DNA of 64,000 nucleotides from Candidatus Babelota bacterium (GCA_003963225.1 RXKB01000008.1:62001-126000); one strand, 5' to 3'; counted from the first letter of the stretch, positions 35,459 through 45,187 are shown. The notes: generated from the letters alone by a model not told the origin. Numbers and translations are program-made.

Positions 35459-35591
35459 TATCTTGATCCTTTTTTAACAATGCAACAGTGTTTATAATAT
35501 ACTGATTTCTATATATTTAATACATGTAATTTAGCCAAAGAAAATAGATATATTTTTTAAAAATAAATTGCTGATTTAATGTGGCTACTAC

Positions 35592-36053
35592 TTATTTTAT
35601 ATACTGTTGAACATTCAATAGCGCATCAGCTTTTTTTGTATGTACAGTAAGCGTATTAACTGCCTTTTTACATTCATTAAATTGATCCAGATTATGCTCT
35701 CTATGTTTCATACATTCATAAAACATCGTAAACTGTTTATTGGTATAGGTATTTGGATATTCTTTAACAGCCTTTCTAAAAACATTAAAATCGTCTGCAG
35801 TATTTGAAGTATTATGGGTACATTCTGTATGCAGTTTAGCATAAGCTCCAGCAACATATTTTCCTCGAGCAACATTACAAAACTTAAATATGCCAGCCAA
35901 GCCAAACAAGCATCCAAGATTTTTAGTATGTTTAAATTGCAAATCGGGAACTTGTTTAATAAAATGAAAAAATCTTATAGCATGATTCATGCTTTTTACG
36001 CTGTTTGCAATAAAAAATATTCCTAATAAAAAATATTTAAATTTTATTTTCAT
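35592..36053 (-). CDS. Small exported Cys-containing protein of unknown function
   Basis: 153 residues with a signal peptide (MKIKFKYFLLGIFFIANSVKS). The mature part has about five Cys (for example KFCN, HTECTHN, FYECMKH, NECKKA), spaced as if forming disulfides. It is not recognised. It is divergently placed to dnaE across about 190 AT-rich bases. Confidence 0.7.
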   Translation of the reverse strand: MKIKFKYFLLGIFFIANSVKSMNHAIRFFHFIKQVPDLQFKHTKNLGCLFGLAGIFKFCNVARGKYVAGAYAKLHTECTHNTSNTADDFNVFRKAVKEYPNTYTNKQFTMFYECMKHREHNLDQFNECKKAVNTLTVHTKKADALLNVQQYIK

Positions 36054-36244
36054 TGTAGTTATTTTCTTAATTTTTGTTTTTATAGCTTTTCATTGTAATA
36101 AAGCTTGTTAAACTGTCAACTTTCTTACTTAACAAACATACAAAGCTGCGTATACCCAATCACTCTATAATTTTTTGTCTTATTACTTTATTTTTTATAT
36201 ACTTAATTATTGTTTCAATCATTTTTATTAGTTTGTATAGATCT

Positions 36245-39200
36245 ATGTCAAAACATTTTACCCACCTCCATTTACATACCGAATACTCACTGCTTGATGG
36301 GGCTATTGGACTTGACACGTTAATCAACTATGGAAAAAAATTTAATTTTAAAGCGCTTGCAATTACCGATCATGGTAATGTATTTGGAGGCGTAAAATTT
36401 TTCCAAAAGTGTAAAAAAGCTGGTATTAAACCCATTCTTGGGATGGAAGCATACTTTACAGAAGATGCAAAAATAAAAAATGCTGAAAATAAGTATTATC
36501 ATTTAATTTTACTTGTTGAAAATCAGCAAGGATATAAAAATTTATGTGCGTTAAATGCGTATGCATATCAAGAAGGTTTTTACTTTAAACCTCGCATTGA
36601 TTACGAAATATTAAAAAAACATAGTGAAGGGCTTATTGTTACTTCTGCCTGCTTGGGAGGACATATTCCCAAACTGATTCAACAAAATAATATGGAAGAG
36701 GTTGATCAAAGAATCAACTGGTTTCTTAATGTTTTTGGTAGAGAACACTTTTATTTAGAAGTACAACCAGACGAACAAGAAGAACAAAAAATAGTAAATA
36801 AACATCTTTTTAATTTAGCAAAAAAACATCAGGTTGATTTAGTCGCTGCAGGAGACTGTCATTACCCGTCTATGGATGATCATGAAGCACATGAGGTAAT
36901 GCTTGCCATTCAAACGCATGATCAGATGGATAACCCAAATAGATACACTTTTGGCCAATGCCGTGTTCCCATTCGTTCAACTGACGAAATGCTTTCTTTA
37001 TTTAAAGGTCATGAAGATGCTGTGTGGAATGCGGGAAAAATTGCTGATCGTTGCTCATTTGATTTTGAAACAAACAAGCTTTTTTTCCCAAAATTTGCCA
37101 TTCCTGAAGGTGAAACGACAGAATCTTATTTTACAAAAGCATGCAAAGAAGGGTTAGCCCGCCTTAAAAAAGAAGATTTGATAAATCCTCAAGATGAAAT
37201 GTACGACAAAAGATTAGATTTAGAAATACATATGATTATTAATATGGGCTTTGTTGGTTATTTTTTAGTAGTAAGCGATTTTATACAATGGGCATACAAA
37301 AATGGAATTCCTGTAGGGCCTGGCAGAGGATCTGCTGCAGGATCATTGGTTGCATGGGCATTACAGATTACCAATATTGATCCACTTAAATACAATCTTC
37401 TTTTTGAGCGATTTTTAAACCCTGAACGCGTTTCATGGCCAGATATTGATATTGATTTTTGCATTGAAAGACGGGAAGAAGTTATTCAGTATATTTGCCA
37501 AAAGTATGGACATGAAAACGTGTGTCACATTATCACATTTGGTACTATGATGGCAAAAGGTGCCGTTAAAGATGTTGCACGCGCGCTTGGTTTTTCTTTT
37601 GAAGATTCAAATGCTATTACTTCACTTATTCCAGATCAACTTAAAATTACGTTAAGTGAAGCACTTGAACAAGAACCTCGATTAAAAGAGCTTATTGCGC
37701 AAAATTCCAAAGCAAAAAAAATGTTTGATATTGCATTCAAACTTGAAGGATTAACGCGCCACGCTTCAAAACATGCAGCTGGCATTGTTATTTCACCTGA
37801 ACCTGTAGCTCAAGTATTGCCGCTGTATGTACCTCCAAAAACAACAGAACTTGTTGCCCAGTATGGCATGTCTGAACTTGAATATATTGGTTTTCTAAAA
37901 ATAGATTTGCTTGGGCTTAAAAACTTAACATTGATTGATCATGTTATTAAAATGATTAATTCATTATATGGCGTGCGGATAGATATCAACAAATTGCCAC
38001 TTGATGACCCCAAGACATTTGCTCTACTTTGCCAAGGTAAAACATCAGGCGTTTTCCAGCTAGAAAGTGATGGACTGAAAGATGTTTTGCGCAAATTACA
38101 ACCAGATAAGTTTGAAGATATTATTGCTGTTAATGCATTATATAGACCAGGGCCGCTAGGCTCTGGGATGGTTGATGATTTTGTTGCTCGAAGACATGGC
38201 AGACAAAAAATTGTATACCTATTTGATGAACTAGCTCCTATTTTACAAGAAACATATGGCGTTATTGTATATCAAGAACAGGTTATGAAAATTGCTTCGA
38301 CAATTGGTGGTTATTCATTGGGCGAAGCAGATATTTTACGCCGTGCAATGGGTAAAAAAAAGCCAGAAGAAATGCAAAAACAAGAGTCTATTTTTGTTGA
38401 ACGTGCAGCTGCAAAAGGCTTTGATAGTAAAAAAGCAAAAGAACTTTTTGATTTAATGGCTTATTTTGCTGGTTACGGATTTAATAAATCTCATTCTGCA
38501 GCCTATGCATTGATTGCGTATCAAACTGCATATTTAAAAGCAAACTATCCTGCTACGTTTATGGCATGTTTAATTTCATTAGAAGCAGATAATGCTGAAA
38601 AAATGGCTTTTTATATTGATGAAGCAAAAAATATGCATATTGAAATTCTTCCTCCTGATATTAATACTTCTCATATTGCATTTACCGTAGTACAAGAAAA
38701 AATTCTTTTTGGTTTGCAGGGTATTAAAAGTGTGGGTTTAGTGAGTTTACAAAATATTATTGAAGAGCGCCAAAAAAATGGATTATTTACGGATCTTTTA
38801 GATTTTTGTAAACGCATAGACTTGCGAGCTGCAAATAAACGGGTGCTAGAAAATCTTATTTTTGCTGGTGCATGCGATGGATTACCGGGCAACAGAGCCC
38901 AAAAACATGAAGAGCTTGGCCTTATTATTGAAAAAGCAATTACGTATAAAAAAGATTGCGCAACTGGTCAAATGGGTCTTTTTCAATCACCCGCTGCCTT
39001 ACAAAAAGATCACAAAGAAGCACACGTGTTTGAAAGTCGTGCAGACTGGCCAAACAAAGAACGGCTTGCAAAAGAAAAAGAAACGATAGGTTTTTACTTA
39101 AGCGCTCATCCATTAGATACGTACCAGCAATATACATCTTTGTTTTCTTTACAAACTTTTGAAGAATGCACTAAAAACAATATTAATAGCACGGCATCTG

Positions 39201-39688
39201 GCATAGTTACTACTTTAGGATCATTAAAAGCAAAGCGTATTATAACAACAAAAAAAGGCGATCGCATGTGTTTTGTCCAGTGCGAAGATAAAACAGTATC
39301 TGCAGAAATTATTATTTTCCCAAAACTGTTTGCCAAGATTGAGCCTTTGCTTGACGCCTACCAAGTTTTTATTATAAAAGGCGAAATTGATTCAGCGGCA
39401 CTTCCACAATGTAAAATAAAAGCTAACGCCTTTGTACCAGTTGAACTGGTTTGGACAGACTGGCCCAAGATTGAAAAAATCACCGCTTACATGCAGGACA
39501 ATGATACAGAAGAATCTATCGCCTGGCTTAAACAAAACATACCAAGCGGAACTATACCGTTGGAATTTATTATTCAAGAAAATAATAAAACAATTAAAAT
39601 TATCTGCTCAAAAAAAATAACTTTTACTTTTGATTTATTCAATAAAATACAAGAAAGGCAATTTTGCACATTAGCATGTGTTTTATAA
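36245..39688 (+). CDS. dnaE: DNA polymerase III subunit alpha
   Basis: 1147 residues from the ATG at 36245; the frame is open a little upstream from a TTG, but homology begins at FTHLHLHTEYSLLDGAI (the PHP domain). The polymerase active-site acidic residues are in WPDIDIDF (Asp 400, 402, 404). GPGRGSAAGSLVAWAL, FQLESDGLKDVLRKL and YRPGPLGSGM are conserved DnaE segments. The C-terminal OB-fold (about 1000-1080) is present. It is the replicative polymerase and has normal DnaE1 size. Confidence 0.98.
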   Translation: MSKHFTHLHLHTEYSLLDGAIGLDTLINYGKKFNFKALAITDHGNVFGGVKFFQKCKKAGIKPILGMEAYFTEDAKIKNAENKYYHLILLVENQQGYKNLCALNAYAYQEGFYFKPRIDYEILKKHSEGLIVTSACLGGHIPKLIQQNNMEEVDQRINWFLNVFGREHFYLEVQPDEQEEQKIVNKHLFNLAKKHQVDLVAAGDCHYPSMDDHEAHEVMLAIQTHDQMDNPNRYTFGQCRVPIRSTDEMLSLFKGHEDAVWNAGKIADRCSFDFETNKLFFPKFAIPEGETTESYFTKACKEGLARLKKEDLINPQDEMYDKRLDLEIHMIINMGFVGYFLVVSDFIQWAYKNGIPVGPGRGSAAGSLVAWALQITNIDPLKYNLLFERFLNPERVSWPDIDIDFCIERREEVIQYICQKYGHENVCHIITFGTMMAKGAVKDVARALGFSFEDSNAITSLIPDQLKITLSEALEQEPRLKELIAQNSKAKKMFDIAFKLEGLTRHASKHAAGIVISPEPVAQVLPLYVPPKTTELVAQYGMSELEYIGFLKIDLLGLKNLTLIDHVIKMINSLYGVRIDINKLPLDDPKTFALLCQGKTSGVFQLESDGLKDVLRKLQPDKFEDIIAVNALYRPGPLGSGMVDDFVARRHGRQKIVYLFDELAPILQETYGVIVYQEQVMKIASTIGGYSLGEADILRRAMGKKKPEEMQKQESIFVERAAAKGFDSKKAKELFDLMAYFAGYGFNKSHSAAYALIAYQTAYLKANYPATFMACLISLEADNAEKMAFYIDEAKNMHIEILPPDINTSHIAFTVVQEKILFGLQGIKSVGLVSLQNIIEERQKNGLFTDLLDFCKRIDLRAANKRVLENLIFAGACDGLPGNRAQKHEELGLIIEKAITYKKDCATGQMGLFQSPAALQKDHKEAHVFESRADWPNKERLAKEKETIGFYLSAHPLDTYQQYTSLFSLQTFEECTKNNINSTASGIVTTLGSLKAKRIITTKKGDRMCFVQCEDKTVSAEIIIFPKLFAKIEPLLDAYQVFIIKGEIDSAALPQCKIKANAFVPVELVWTDWPKIEKITAYMQDNDTEESIAWLKQNIPSGTIPLEFIIQENNKTIKIICSKKITFTFDLFNKIQERQFCTLACVL

Positions 39689-39734
39689 AAAACACTTACA
39701 AATATAGGTTGCCAATAATATTTTTGTTGATTGA

Positions 39735-40448
39735 TCAACATGCCTGATTATTTTTACAAAACCATGCTGCTAACATTCCTAGAAGAAATGTCAAAAAAGA
39801 AGTCTCATGAGCATATTTAGCAGTGTTTGAAACAATCCCACTAGCTTGAATAGCCAAAATTGTTAAAAGAGTACACAGTACAATGCCTTCACTCAAACTA
39901 TTTTTATTATAATGATTGGATGACTTTTGTTCTTTTGTTTTACAAAAATTAAAAATTTTTTCTATATTGTCGATAGATGATCCTATCTCATGCACAGCAT
40001 TTGGTAATGTCGCTTCAAATCTACTATCTAGAATTAGCCTTTTATACACACTTCTAAGAAGGTTGCAAGCACCTTGACTGATTTCAGATACGCTAGAAAC
40101 TAATTTTAGCACAGGAGATACACAATACACATAAGATCCATAATTGTTGGCGAAAAAAACCGTCTCAAAAAGCTGTGTTGACTCATTGAAGTTTACTCGA
40201 TATTTAAATATAGATAGATTATTACTTTCAATCAGATCAACCTTTAGGCTACATTTTTCACTTAATTGTTTTATTACGTCATCATTTAAAGGTTCAGATA
40301 AAGAAATTATTTGGGATGTTGTTTTTAAAACAACTGTTAAGTCTGGTTTCATACCAAACACAACCGAACCACGCATACAAACAGTCATCATCACTAAGCT
40401 TAACCATTTTGTATTAAAGAAAGATATTTTGTTATAACGTATTATCAT
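39735..40448 (-). CDS. Exported or membrane protein of unknown function
   Basis: 237 residues from the ATG at 40448, which has AAAGG 6 bases upstream (the frame is open to a TTG at 40463). The N-terminus is a basic segment and then a hydrophobic stretch ending near VVFG, like a signal peptide. The C-terminus has two hydrophobic segments (about residues 190-232). The middle is polar. No family is recognised. Confidence 0.65.
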   Translation of the reverse strand: MIIRYNKISFFNTKWLSLVMMTVCMRGSVVFGMKPDLTVVLKTTSQIISLSEPLNDDVIKQLSEKCSLKVDLIESNNLSIFKYRVNFNESTQLFETVFFANNYGSYVYCVSPVLKLVSSVSEISQGACNLLRSVYKRLILDSRFEATLPNAVHEIGSSIDNIEKIFNFCKTKEQKSSNHYNKNSLSEGIVLCTLLTILAIQASGIVSNTAKYAHETSFLTFLLGMLAAWFCKNNQAC

Positions 40449-40523
40449 ACGATGCCTTTGCAAATTGTACTGTCAAAATGTGCTATTATTTTTTCATATT
40501 GCATGCTGAAAGTCAATATTTAC

Positions 40524-40560
40524 AATACCTTTGCTATAATACCTTTGCTATAAGGTATTA
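40524..40560. repeat. Two 14-bp tandem repeats plus an 8-bp hairpin
   Basis: The unit AATACCTTTGCTAT occurs at 40524-40537 and again at 40538-40551. The second copy overlaps an inverted repeat TAATACCT (40537-40544) / AGGTATTA (40553-40560). It lies between two minus-strand genes, where the promoter of 39735-40448 should be. Confidence 0.7.
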
Positions 40561-40629
40561 TTTGCCTGTCACAATTATGAAAAACTACTATGCAATTAAA
40601 CTATTCTTTTTAAATCAACTAAAAACAGC

Positions 40630-41298
40630 TCACTTCCTAGAATCATTTTTCAATTTTTTGGCAAAATCAACTAAATAAGGTTTTTGCGCAATTAAATATT
40701 GTATGAAATCATCTATTTTTTCCCATTGCTTTTGCGCTGCGTATTCATTAATCATTATTTTTAACATATGTTGTTCAATGGCAGTTCTTTCCTGATCTAC
40801 CACAAAAGGTATTTTAAAAAAATCGCTGGCAAACGATACTTGATCTTTTTTTGACAACACAGCCAACACTTCTTCAGTAATATTTTTAATTTTAGGTATA
40901 TTATTATTTTCATTTAAAAGAATAATGTACGATATTGCCATACGTATTATATGTTGATTAATAGAAGCTGCAATATATACCTTTAATAAAGCATTATACA
41001 AAAGATCATCTGTTGGCTTTAAAAAAAGCATATGTTCATAAATACCTGCTGCCTGTTCATACTTTTTTAAAGAAATATAGCAAAGCGCTGCATCATTATA
41101 TACTTGCAATGCGCGATCAATATCGCCACACGCTAACATAATGTCTCCCTCAAGCTGCATAGCAAGCGCTTGATCGTCTAATGAGTGCGAAAGTAACCTG
41201 TGAACGCCTAACGCTCGCTCTTTTTCACCTCGTAATACACATTCTGCTATTTTAAACCATGCAATTGAGTACGCACCATTTTTTTGATTTTGCTTCAT
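40630..41298 (-). CDS. TPR-repeat protein
   Basis: 222 residues from the ATG at 41298 (AAGGG 7 bases upstream; the frame continues to 41325). Tetratricopeptide-like helix pairs are visible: ALAMQLEGDIMLACGDIDRA, ALCYISLKKYEQAAGIYEHM and DDLLYNALLKVYIAA. There is no signal peptide, so it is probably a cytoplasmic scaffold. The partner is unknown. Confidence 0.75.
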   Translation of the reverse strand: MKQNQKNGAYSIAWFKIAECVLRGEKERALGVHRLLSHSLDDQALAMQLEGDIMLACGDIDRALQVYNDAALCYISLKKYEQAAGIYEHMLFLKPTDDLLYNALLKVYIAASINQHIIRMAISYIILLNENNNIPKIKNITEEVLAVLSKKDQVSFASDFFKIPFVVDQERTAIEQHMLKIMINEYAAQKQWEKIDDFIQYLIAQKPYLVDFAKKLKNDSRK

Positions 41299-41396
41299 GA
41301 AAACGCCCTTTTTAAATATACACAATAGACCTATTGTACCAGATCATTGCAAACAAGCGTAATATAATTAAAAATCAGTTCAAGACTCTAAAAAAA

Positions 41397-41471
41397 TGGT
41401 GCCGGGGGTCGGAATCGAACCAACGACGCAAAGCTCTTCAGGCTTACGCTCTACCACTGAGCTACCCCGGC
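41397..41471 (-). tRNA. tRNA-Phe (anticodon GAA)
   Basis: On the minus strand the acceptor GCCGGGG pairs with CCCCGGC. The D-arm is GCTC/GAGC, the anticodon loop CTGAAGA gives GAA, the T-arm is GTTGG-TTCGATT-CCAAC, the discriminator is A, and CCA is encoded (TGG at 41397-41399 on plus). It is divergent from pheS 145 bases away. Confidence 0.96.
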
Positions 41472-41506
41472 AAATAAAAGAAGATGTTGCACTTTAGATA
41501 TCATGT

Positions 41507-41534
41507 ATGGTACCTATTTGGTTAAATTTGTCAA
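41507..41534 (-). promoter_or_regulatory. Promoter of tRNA-Phe
   Basis: On the minus strand there is a perfect -35 TTGACA (41534-41529), a 16-bp spacer and -10 TACCAT (41512-41507), ending 36 bases before the tRNA. Confidence 0.55.
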
Positions 41535-41615
41535 ATAAATTATACAATAATTGATTGCAGCAAGGTGAGATATTTGGTATCATCGTTGAAAACATTAAAA
41601 TAAACCTGAACCTGT

Positions 41616-42668
41616 ATGCACGATTTAAAAAAATATATAGCAGACCTTACTAATTCTATTCAAAAAAGTCTTGATAGTATTGATTCATTAACAGCCTGCC
41701 ATACGTTTCATACTCAATTTCTTGGTAAAAAAGGCTCAATACCCGCTTTAAATGACATGCTTAAAGAATGTACTATTGAAATTAAGCGAAAACTTGGCCC
41801 AATAATTCAGAAGTTGCGCGCAGAAACAGAAATAGCGCTTAACAATAAAATACATTTTTGGACAATCAAAGAACAAGACGCAGCTGTTGAAAAAAACAGC
41901 TTTTTTGACGTGACACTTGAAAAAAATATAGTAGCAAAAGGAAGTATGCATCTGCTTAGCTTGGTCACACACGAGTTAGAAGAAATTTTCATTTCTATGG
42001 GTTTTGCAGTATGTAAAGGACCTGAAGTAGAAAAAAGTTTTTATAATTTTGAAGCATTAAATATTCCTAAAGACCACCCAGCCCGAGACGCACATGACAC
42101 TTTTTGGTTGGACGGTTATCCAGATCTGCTTTTACGCACACATACATCTAATGCTCAAATTCATACTATGCAAGCACAACAACCACCTTTGGCCATTGTG
42201 TCAACTGGCCGGGTATTTAGAAATGAAGCAACAGACGCTAGCCATGATTTTATGTTTATGCAAATAGAGGCACTTTTGGTAGACAAACAAGTTTCGCTTG
42301 CTCATCTTTCCTACACCATTCAAACAATGTTAAGAAATTTTTTTGGCAACGAAACACTTACTATTAGAATGCGACCAGGATATTTCCCTTTTGTAGAACC
42401 GGGATTAGAAGTTGATGCTTCATGCCCATTTTGCACAACAGGATGCAGTATGTGCAAGGGTACGTGTTGGATAGAGCTTGGAGGAGCAGGTTTAGTGCAC
42501 CCCAAAGTATTGCAAGCTTGTTCAATAGCTGATACCATCTATAATGGATTTGCCTTGGGTTTTGGTATTTCACGCCTTGCACTTTTAAAGTATAATATTC
42601 CCGATGTGCGTCTTTTATATACACCAAAAATACCATTTTTATCTCAATTTAATACATTAAACAGGTAA
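41616..42668 (+). CDS. pheS: Phenylalanyl-tRNA synthetase alpha subunit
   Basis: 350 residues with an N-terminal coiled coil (1-90) and the class-II core: GFAVCKGPEVE, ALNIPKDHPARD, LLRTHTSNAQ, VFRNEATDASHDFMFMQ (motif 2), the Cys cluster CPFCTTGCSMC and motif 3 GFALGFGISRLALLKY. The beta subunit gene pheT, usually next, is replaced by galU here, so the two subunits are encoded apart. Confidence 0.97.
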   Translation: MHDLKKYIADLTNSIQKSLDSIDSLTACHTFHTQFLGKKGSIPALNDMLKECTIEIKRKLGPIIQKLRAETEIALNNKIHFWTIKEQDAAVEKNSFFDVTLEKNIVAKGSMHLLSLVTHELEEIFISMGFAVCKGPEVEKSFYNFEALNIPKDHPARDAHDTFWLDGYPDLLLRTHTSNAQIHTMQAQQPPLAIVSTGRVFRNEATDASHDFMFMQIEALLVDKQVSLAHLSYTIQTMLRNFFGNETLTIRMRPGYFPFVEPGLEVDASCPFCTTGCSMCKGTCWIELGGAGLVHPKVLQACSIADTIYNGFALGFGISRLALLKYNIPDVRLLYTPKIPFLSQFNTLNR

Positions 42669-42684
42669 AATATAAAGGATATTA

Positions 42685-43524
42685 ATGATTGCAATCATAC
42701 CTTCAGCAGGTTTGGGCACCCGCTTTTTACCTTTTACCAAAAGTGTACCAAAAGAACTTGTTCCCATTATGGGCGTTCCCTCAATACAGTATATTATAAA
42801 AGAAGCTTGCAGTAACGATATTACTTCATTTTGCATAGTAATAAACAAACAAAAAACTGCTTTAAAACAGTATTTAACGATAGACAACGCATTAAATACT
42901 GAACTTAAAAAAAAGAATAAACTTTTTTTAGTTGAAGAAATAAATAATATTATAGAGAAATGCACTATCCAGTTTATTGATCAATATGCACCTTTGGGCC
43001 TTGGACATGCAGTGTTATGCGCAAGAGAACTATCCAAGTATAATGAACCATTTGTTTGTATTATGCTGCCAGATGAACTTTTATTTGATGATCAACATGA
43101 ACCTACGTTATTAAAAGAAATGCATGAGCTAGCTCAACAACATACCGCGTCTGTCATAGCGGTAAAAGAAGTACCACTTTCGCAAACAGCATCATACGGC
43201 ATTATTAAAGCAAATTCTCTGCCAAACACTAAAAACTGTTTTCTGGTGAATCAAGTGATAGAAAAACCAAATCCGTTACAAGCACCATCGCGCCTAGCAA
43301 TTATTGGTCGATACGTACTTGAAAAAGACATTTTTGACGTATTACCAACAGTATCTGCTGGATCAGGTGGCGAAATTCAACTTACTGATGGCATAGCCGC
43401 TCTTATTGACAAAGGCAAAAAAGTAATAGCTTATCAATACGCTGGCAATAGATTTGACGTAGGAAGTCCACAAGGCTGGCTTGATGCAAATATTTTTATA
43501 AATAATAAGCAAAAAAAATCTTAG
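42685..43524 (+). CDS. galU: UTP-glucose-1-phosphate uridylyltransferase
   Basis: 279 residues, with the nucleotidyltransferase signature PSAGLGTRFLPFTKSVPKEL, QYAPLGLGHAVLCAREL, EKPNPLQAPSRLAIIGRYVL and the terminal NRFDVGSPQGWLDAN. It makes UDP-glucose for glycans. It starts 16 bases after pheS and is probably co-transcribed with it. Confidence 0.96.
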   Translation: MIAIIPSAGLGTRFLPFTKSVPKELVPIMGVPSIQYIIKEACSNDITSFCIVINKQKTALKQYLTIDNALNTELKKKNKLFLVEEINNIIEKCTIQFIDQYAPLGLGHAVLCARELSKYNEPFVCIMLPDELLFDDQHEPTLLKEMHELAQQHTASVIAVKEVPLSQTASYGIIKANSLPNTKNCFLVNQVIEKPNPLQAPSRLAIIGRYVLEKDIFDVLPTVSAGSGGEIQLTDGIAALIDKGKKVIAYQYAGNRFDVGSPQGWLDANIFINNKQKKS

Positions 43525-43615
43525 ATCTTTTTATAAAAACTCAAAATTTAAATTGCAATTATAAAATATTTAATGGTATAATATCATTAAATAACAGATA
43601 AAAACAAAAGATTTT

Positions 43616-43798
43616 ATGATTAAAATAAAATATATTTTTATTTTATGCGGCCAAATAGGCCAATTTTACGGATGTCCCTTATGCTTAAGCATGCCCAAAA
43701 ATACAGAAAAACCATTTTTTTTAGACGAAAAAGACGAACATAATGATAACTTTGAGCAGCTTCACTCGGTATTTTCTATTAGTGAAAATACTGATTAG
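43616..43798 (+). CDS. Possible small exported protein
   Basis: 60 residues with a hydrophobic N-terminus (IKYIFILCGQIGQFYG) and an acidic polar remainder (DEKDEHNDN). It has no good ribosome site. The composition resembles the exported orphans of this window, but it is short and may be spurious. Confidence 0.35.
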   Translation: MIKIKYIFILCGQIGQFYGCPLCLSMPKNTEKPFFLDEKDEHNDNFEQLHSVFSISENTD

Positions 43799-43888
43799 TA
43801 GGATAGTTATGCTCAATCATATACTAAAGCCTTTTGCTAATCTTTAATTTATCAATAAATGGATATACCGCTATCTAATATAAAACAG

Positions 43889-43947
43889 GATTTAACGATC
43901 CAATAGCTCTATTCATGGGGTAAGAAAATATGTTCCCCCGTTAAATC
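43889..43947. other. Intergenic inverted repeat, possible structured RNA
   Basis: The 300-base gap 43799-44098 holds a perfect 9-bp inverted repeat, GATTTAACG (43889-43897) and CGTTAAATC (43939-43947), enclosing GGGG (43917-43920) and CCCC (43935-43938). No T-run follows, so it is not an ordinary terminator. The rest of the gap holds only the promoter at 43990. Confidence 0.4.
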
Positions 43948-43989
43948 AAATGCAGTTTTAATATTATTTTTATAAGATTATATTTAAAA

Positions 43990-44017
43990 TTGACTATTTA
44001 GAAAAATAGTGTATATT
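43990..44017 (+). promoter_or_regulatory. Candidate promoter of the protease-like gene
   Basis: -35 TTGACT at 43990-43995, a 16-bp spacer and -10 TATATT at 44012-44017, 82 bases before the chosen ATG at 44099. Confidence 0.5.
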
Positions 44018-44098
44018 AATCTATAAGTCAAAGATTTTTATGTAGTCTATAAGAACCATTAAAAGTCTTAGGATAATTAAATAAAAATGGAGTTTATT

Positions 44099-45187
44099 AT
44101 GAAAAAATTATTATTAAGTACCTTTTTAGCGTTGCTTGCCATAAGTAATTTTATTGTGGTTAATGCACAATATCACTTTATTCCTTCACTCAACCAAAGT
44201 GCTGCAGGCTGCGGCTATTTTGCTTTAGCAAACGCGCATGCCGTTCAACAACTTTTTAATGAAGGTAAAGCAATAAATGAAGAAAATATTAAAGCATTAG
44301 CATATGAATCGCTTGTAAATCATTATAAGCCATTTTACGAAGATCTATATAATAGCCTTTCTACTGAAGAAAAAAAACAATTTGATAATGATTTTTTGAA
44401 ATACGCTGAATCTCAACCGGACTTATTAACAACTGAAGATGCTTATTCATTACAGAATGGTGAATCTACGTTTTTTACTATGCTCAGCAATGAACATAAT
44501 CAATTAAAAAATGCATATGCAATTGAATGTATTGCAGATCAAAAACAACCTAATATAATTCGCATTACAGAATGCTTACAAAATGACACCTATGGAGATT
44601 TTATAGGTACTATAAAAAACCAGGAAAGAGCAATAATCCATTTTTTATATAATTTGGGATCATATAATAGTGGCCATTGGGTATATGTAGGCGTTATTAA
44701 AGAACAAGGGAGCATGCCATATATTATTCATTTAAACTCAACCAATAATAATTCATTTTACACCTCTGAGGATTTTAAACTGGTAATAAAACATATAGTT
44801 AATTGTATAGGTAATCAGAAGCCTCTTTTAATTCCTACCGACAATCAACCCGATGCAATACAAACACAAGAACAAATAGATATTGAAAAAGCTATAAAAG
44901 CGTCTTTAGAAGAGTCTGATGCACAACAAATGCAAAATGAAGAAGATGTTATATACAAAAAACAAATGGCAGAGCAAGAAGCAGCTGATCTTCAGCTTGC
45001 ACAAAAATTGCAAGAACAAGACGACTTTGCTTATAGCACAATAATCGCACAACGAGAAGAAAATGATTGTACTAGCGACGCTACCATTGCATTAGCATTA
45101 GAACAAGAAGAAAACACTCAACAAATAGTAGAAGAAGACGCAGACTTTGCTTATGCATTATCACTTGCTGATGAATATGATTTTTAA
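44099..45187 (+). CDS. Secreted papain-like cysteine protease candidate with UIM-like repeats
   Basis: 362 residues from the ATG at 44099, which has GGAG 7 bases upstream (an earlier ATG at 44087 is in frame). Residues 1-23 are a signal peptide ending VVNA. A cysteine-protease-like core has Q33 and C38 in NQSAAGCGYFALA, H193 in GHWVYVGV and N213 in HLNS, the Gln-Cys-His-Asn/Asp order of papain/C39-like enzymes. The C-terminal 110 residues are acidic and hold repeats like eukaryotic ubiquitin-interacting motifs: residues 261-272 fit I-x-x-A-x-x-x-S-x-x-E exactly, and 347-359 (ADFAYALSLADE) nearly so, with two looser copies at 298-308 and 327-338. I infer an exported effector acting on ubiquitin, perhaps a deubiquitinase. 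The activity is unproven. Confidence 0.72.
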   Translation: MKKLLLSTFLALLAISNFIVVNAQYHFIPSLNQSAAGCGYFALANAHAVQQLFNEGKAINEENIKALAYESLVNHYKPFYEDLYNSLSTEEKKQFDNDFLKYAESQPDLLTTEDAYSLQNGESTFFTMLSNEHNQLKNAYAIECIADQKQPNIIRITECLQNDTYGDFIGTIKNQERAIIHFLYNLGSYNSGHWVYVGVIKEQGSMPYIIHLNSTNNNSFYTSEDFKLVIKHIVNCIGNQKPLLIPTDNQPDAIQTQEQIDIEKAIKASLEESDAQQMQNEEDVIYKKQMAEQEAADLQLAQKLQEQDDFAYSTIIAQREENDCTSDATIALALEQEENTQQIVEEDADFAYALSLADEYDF

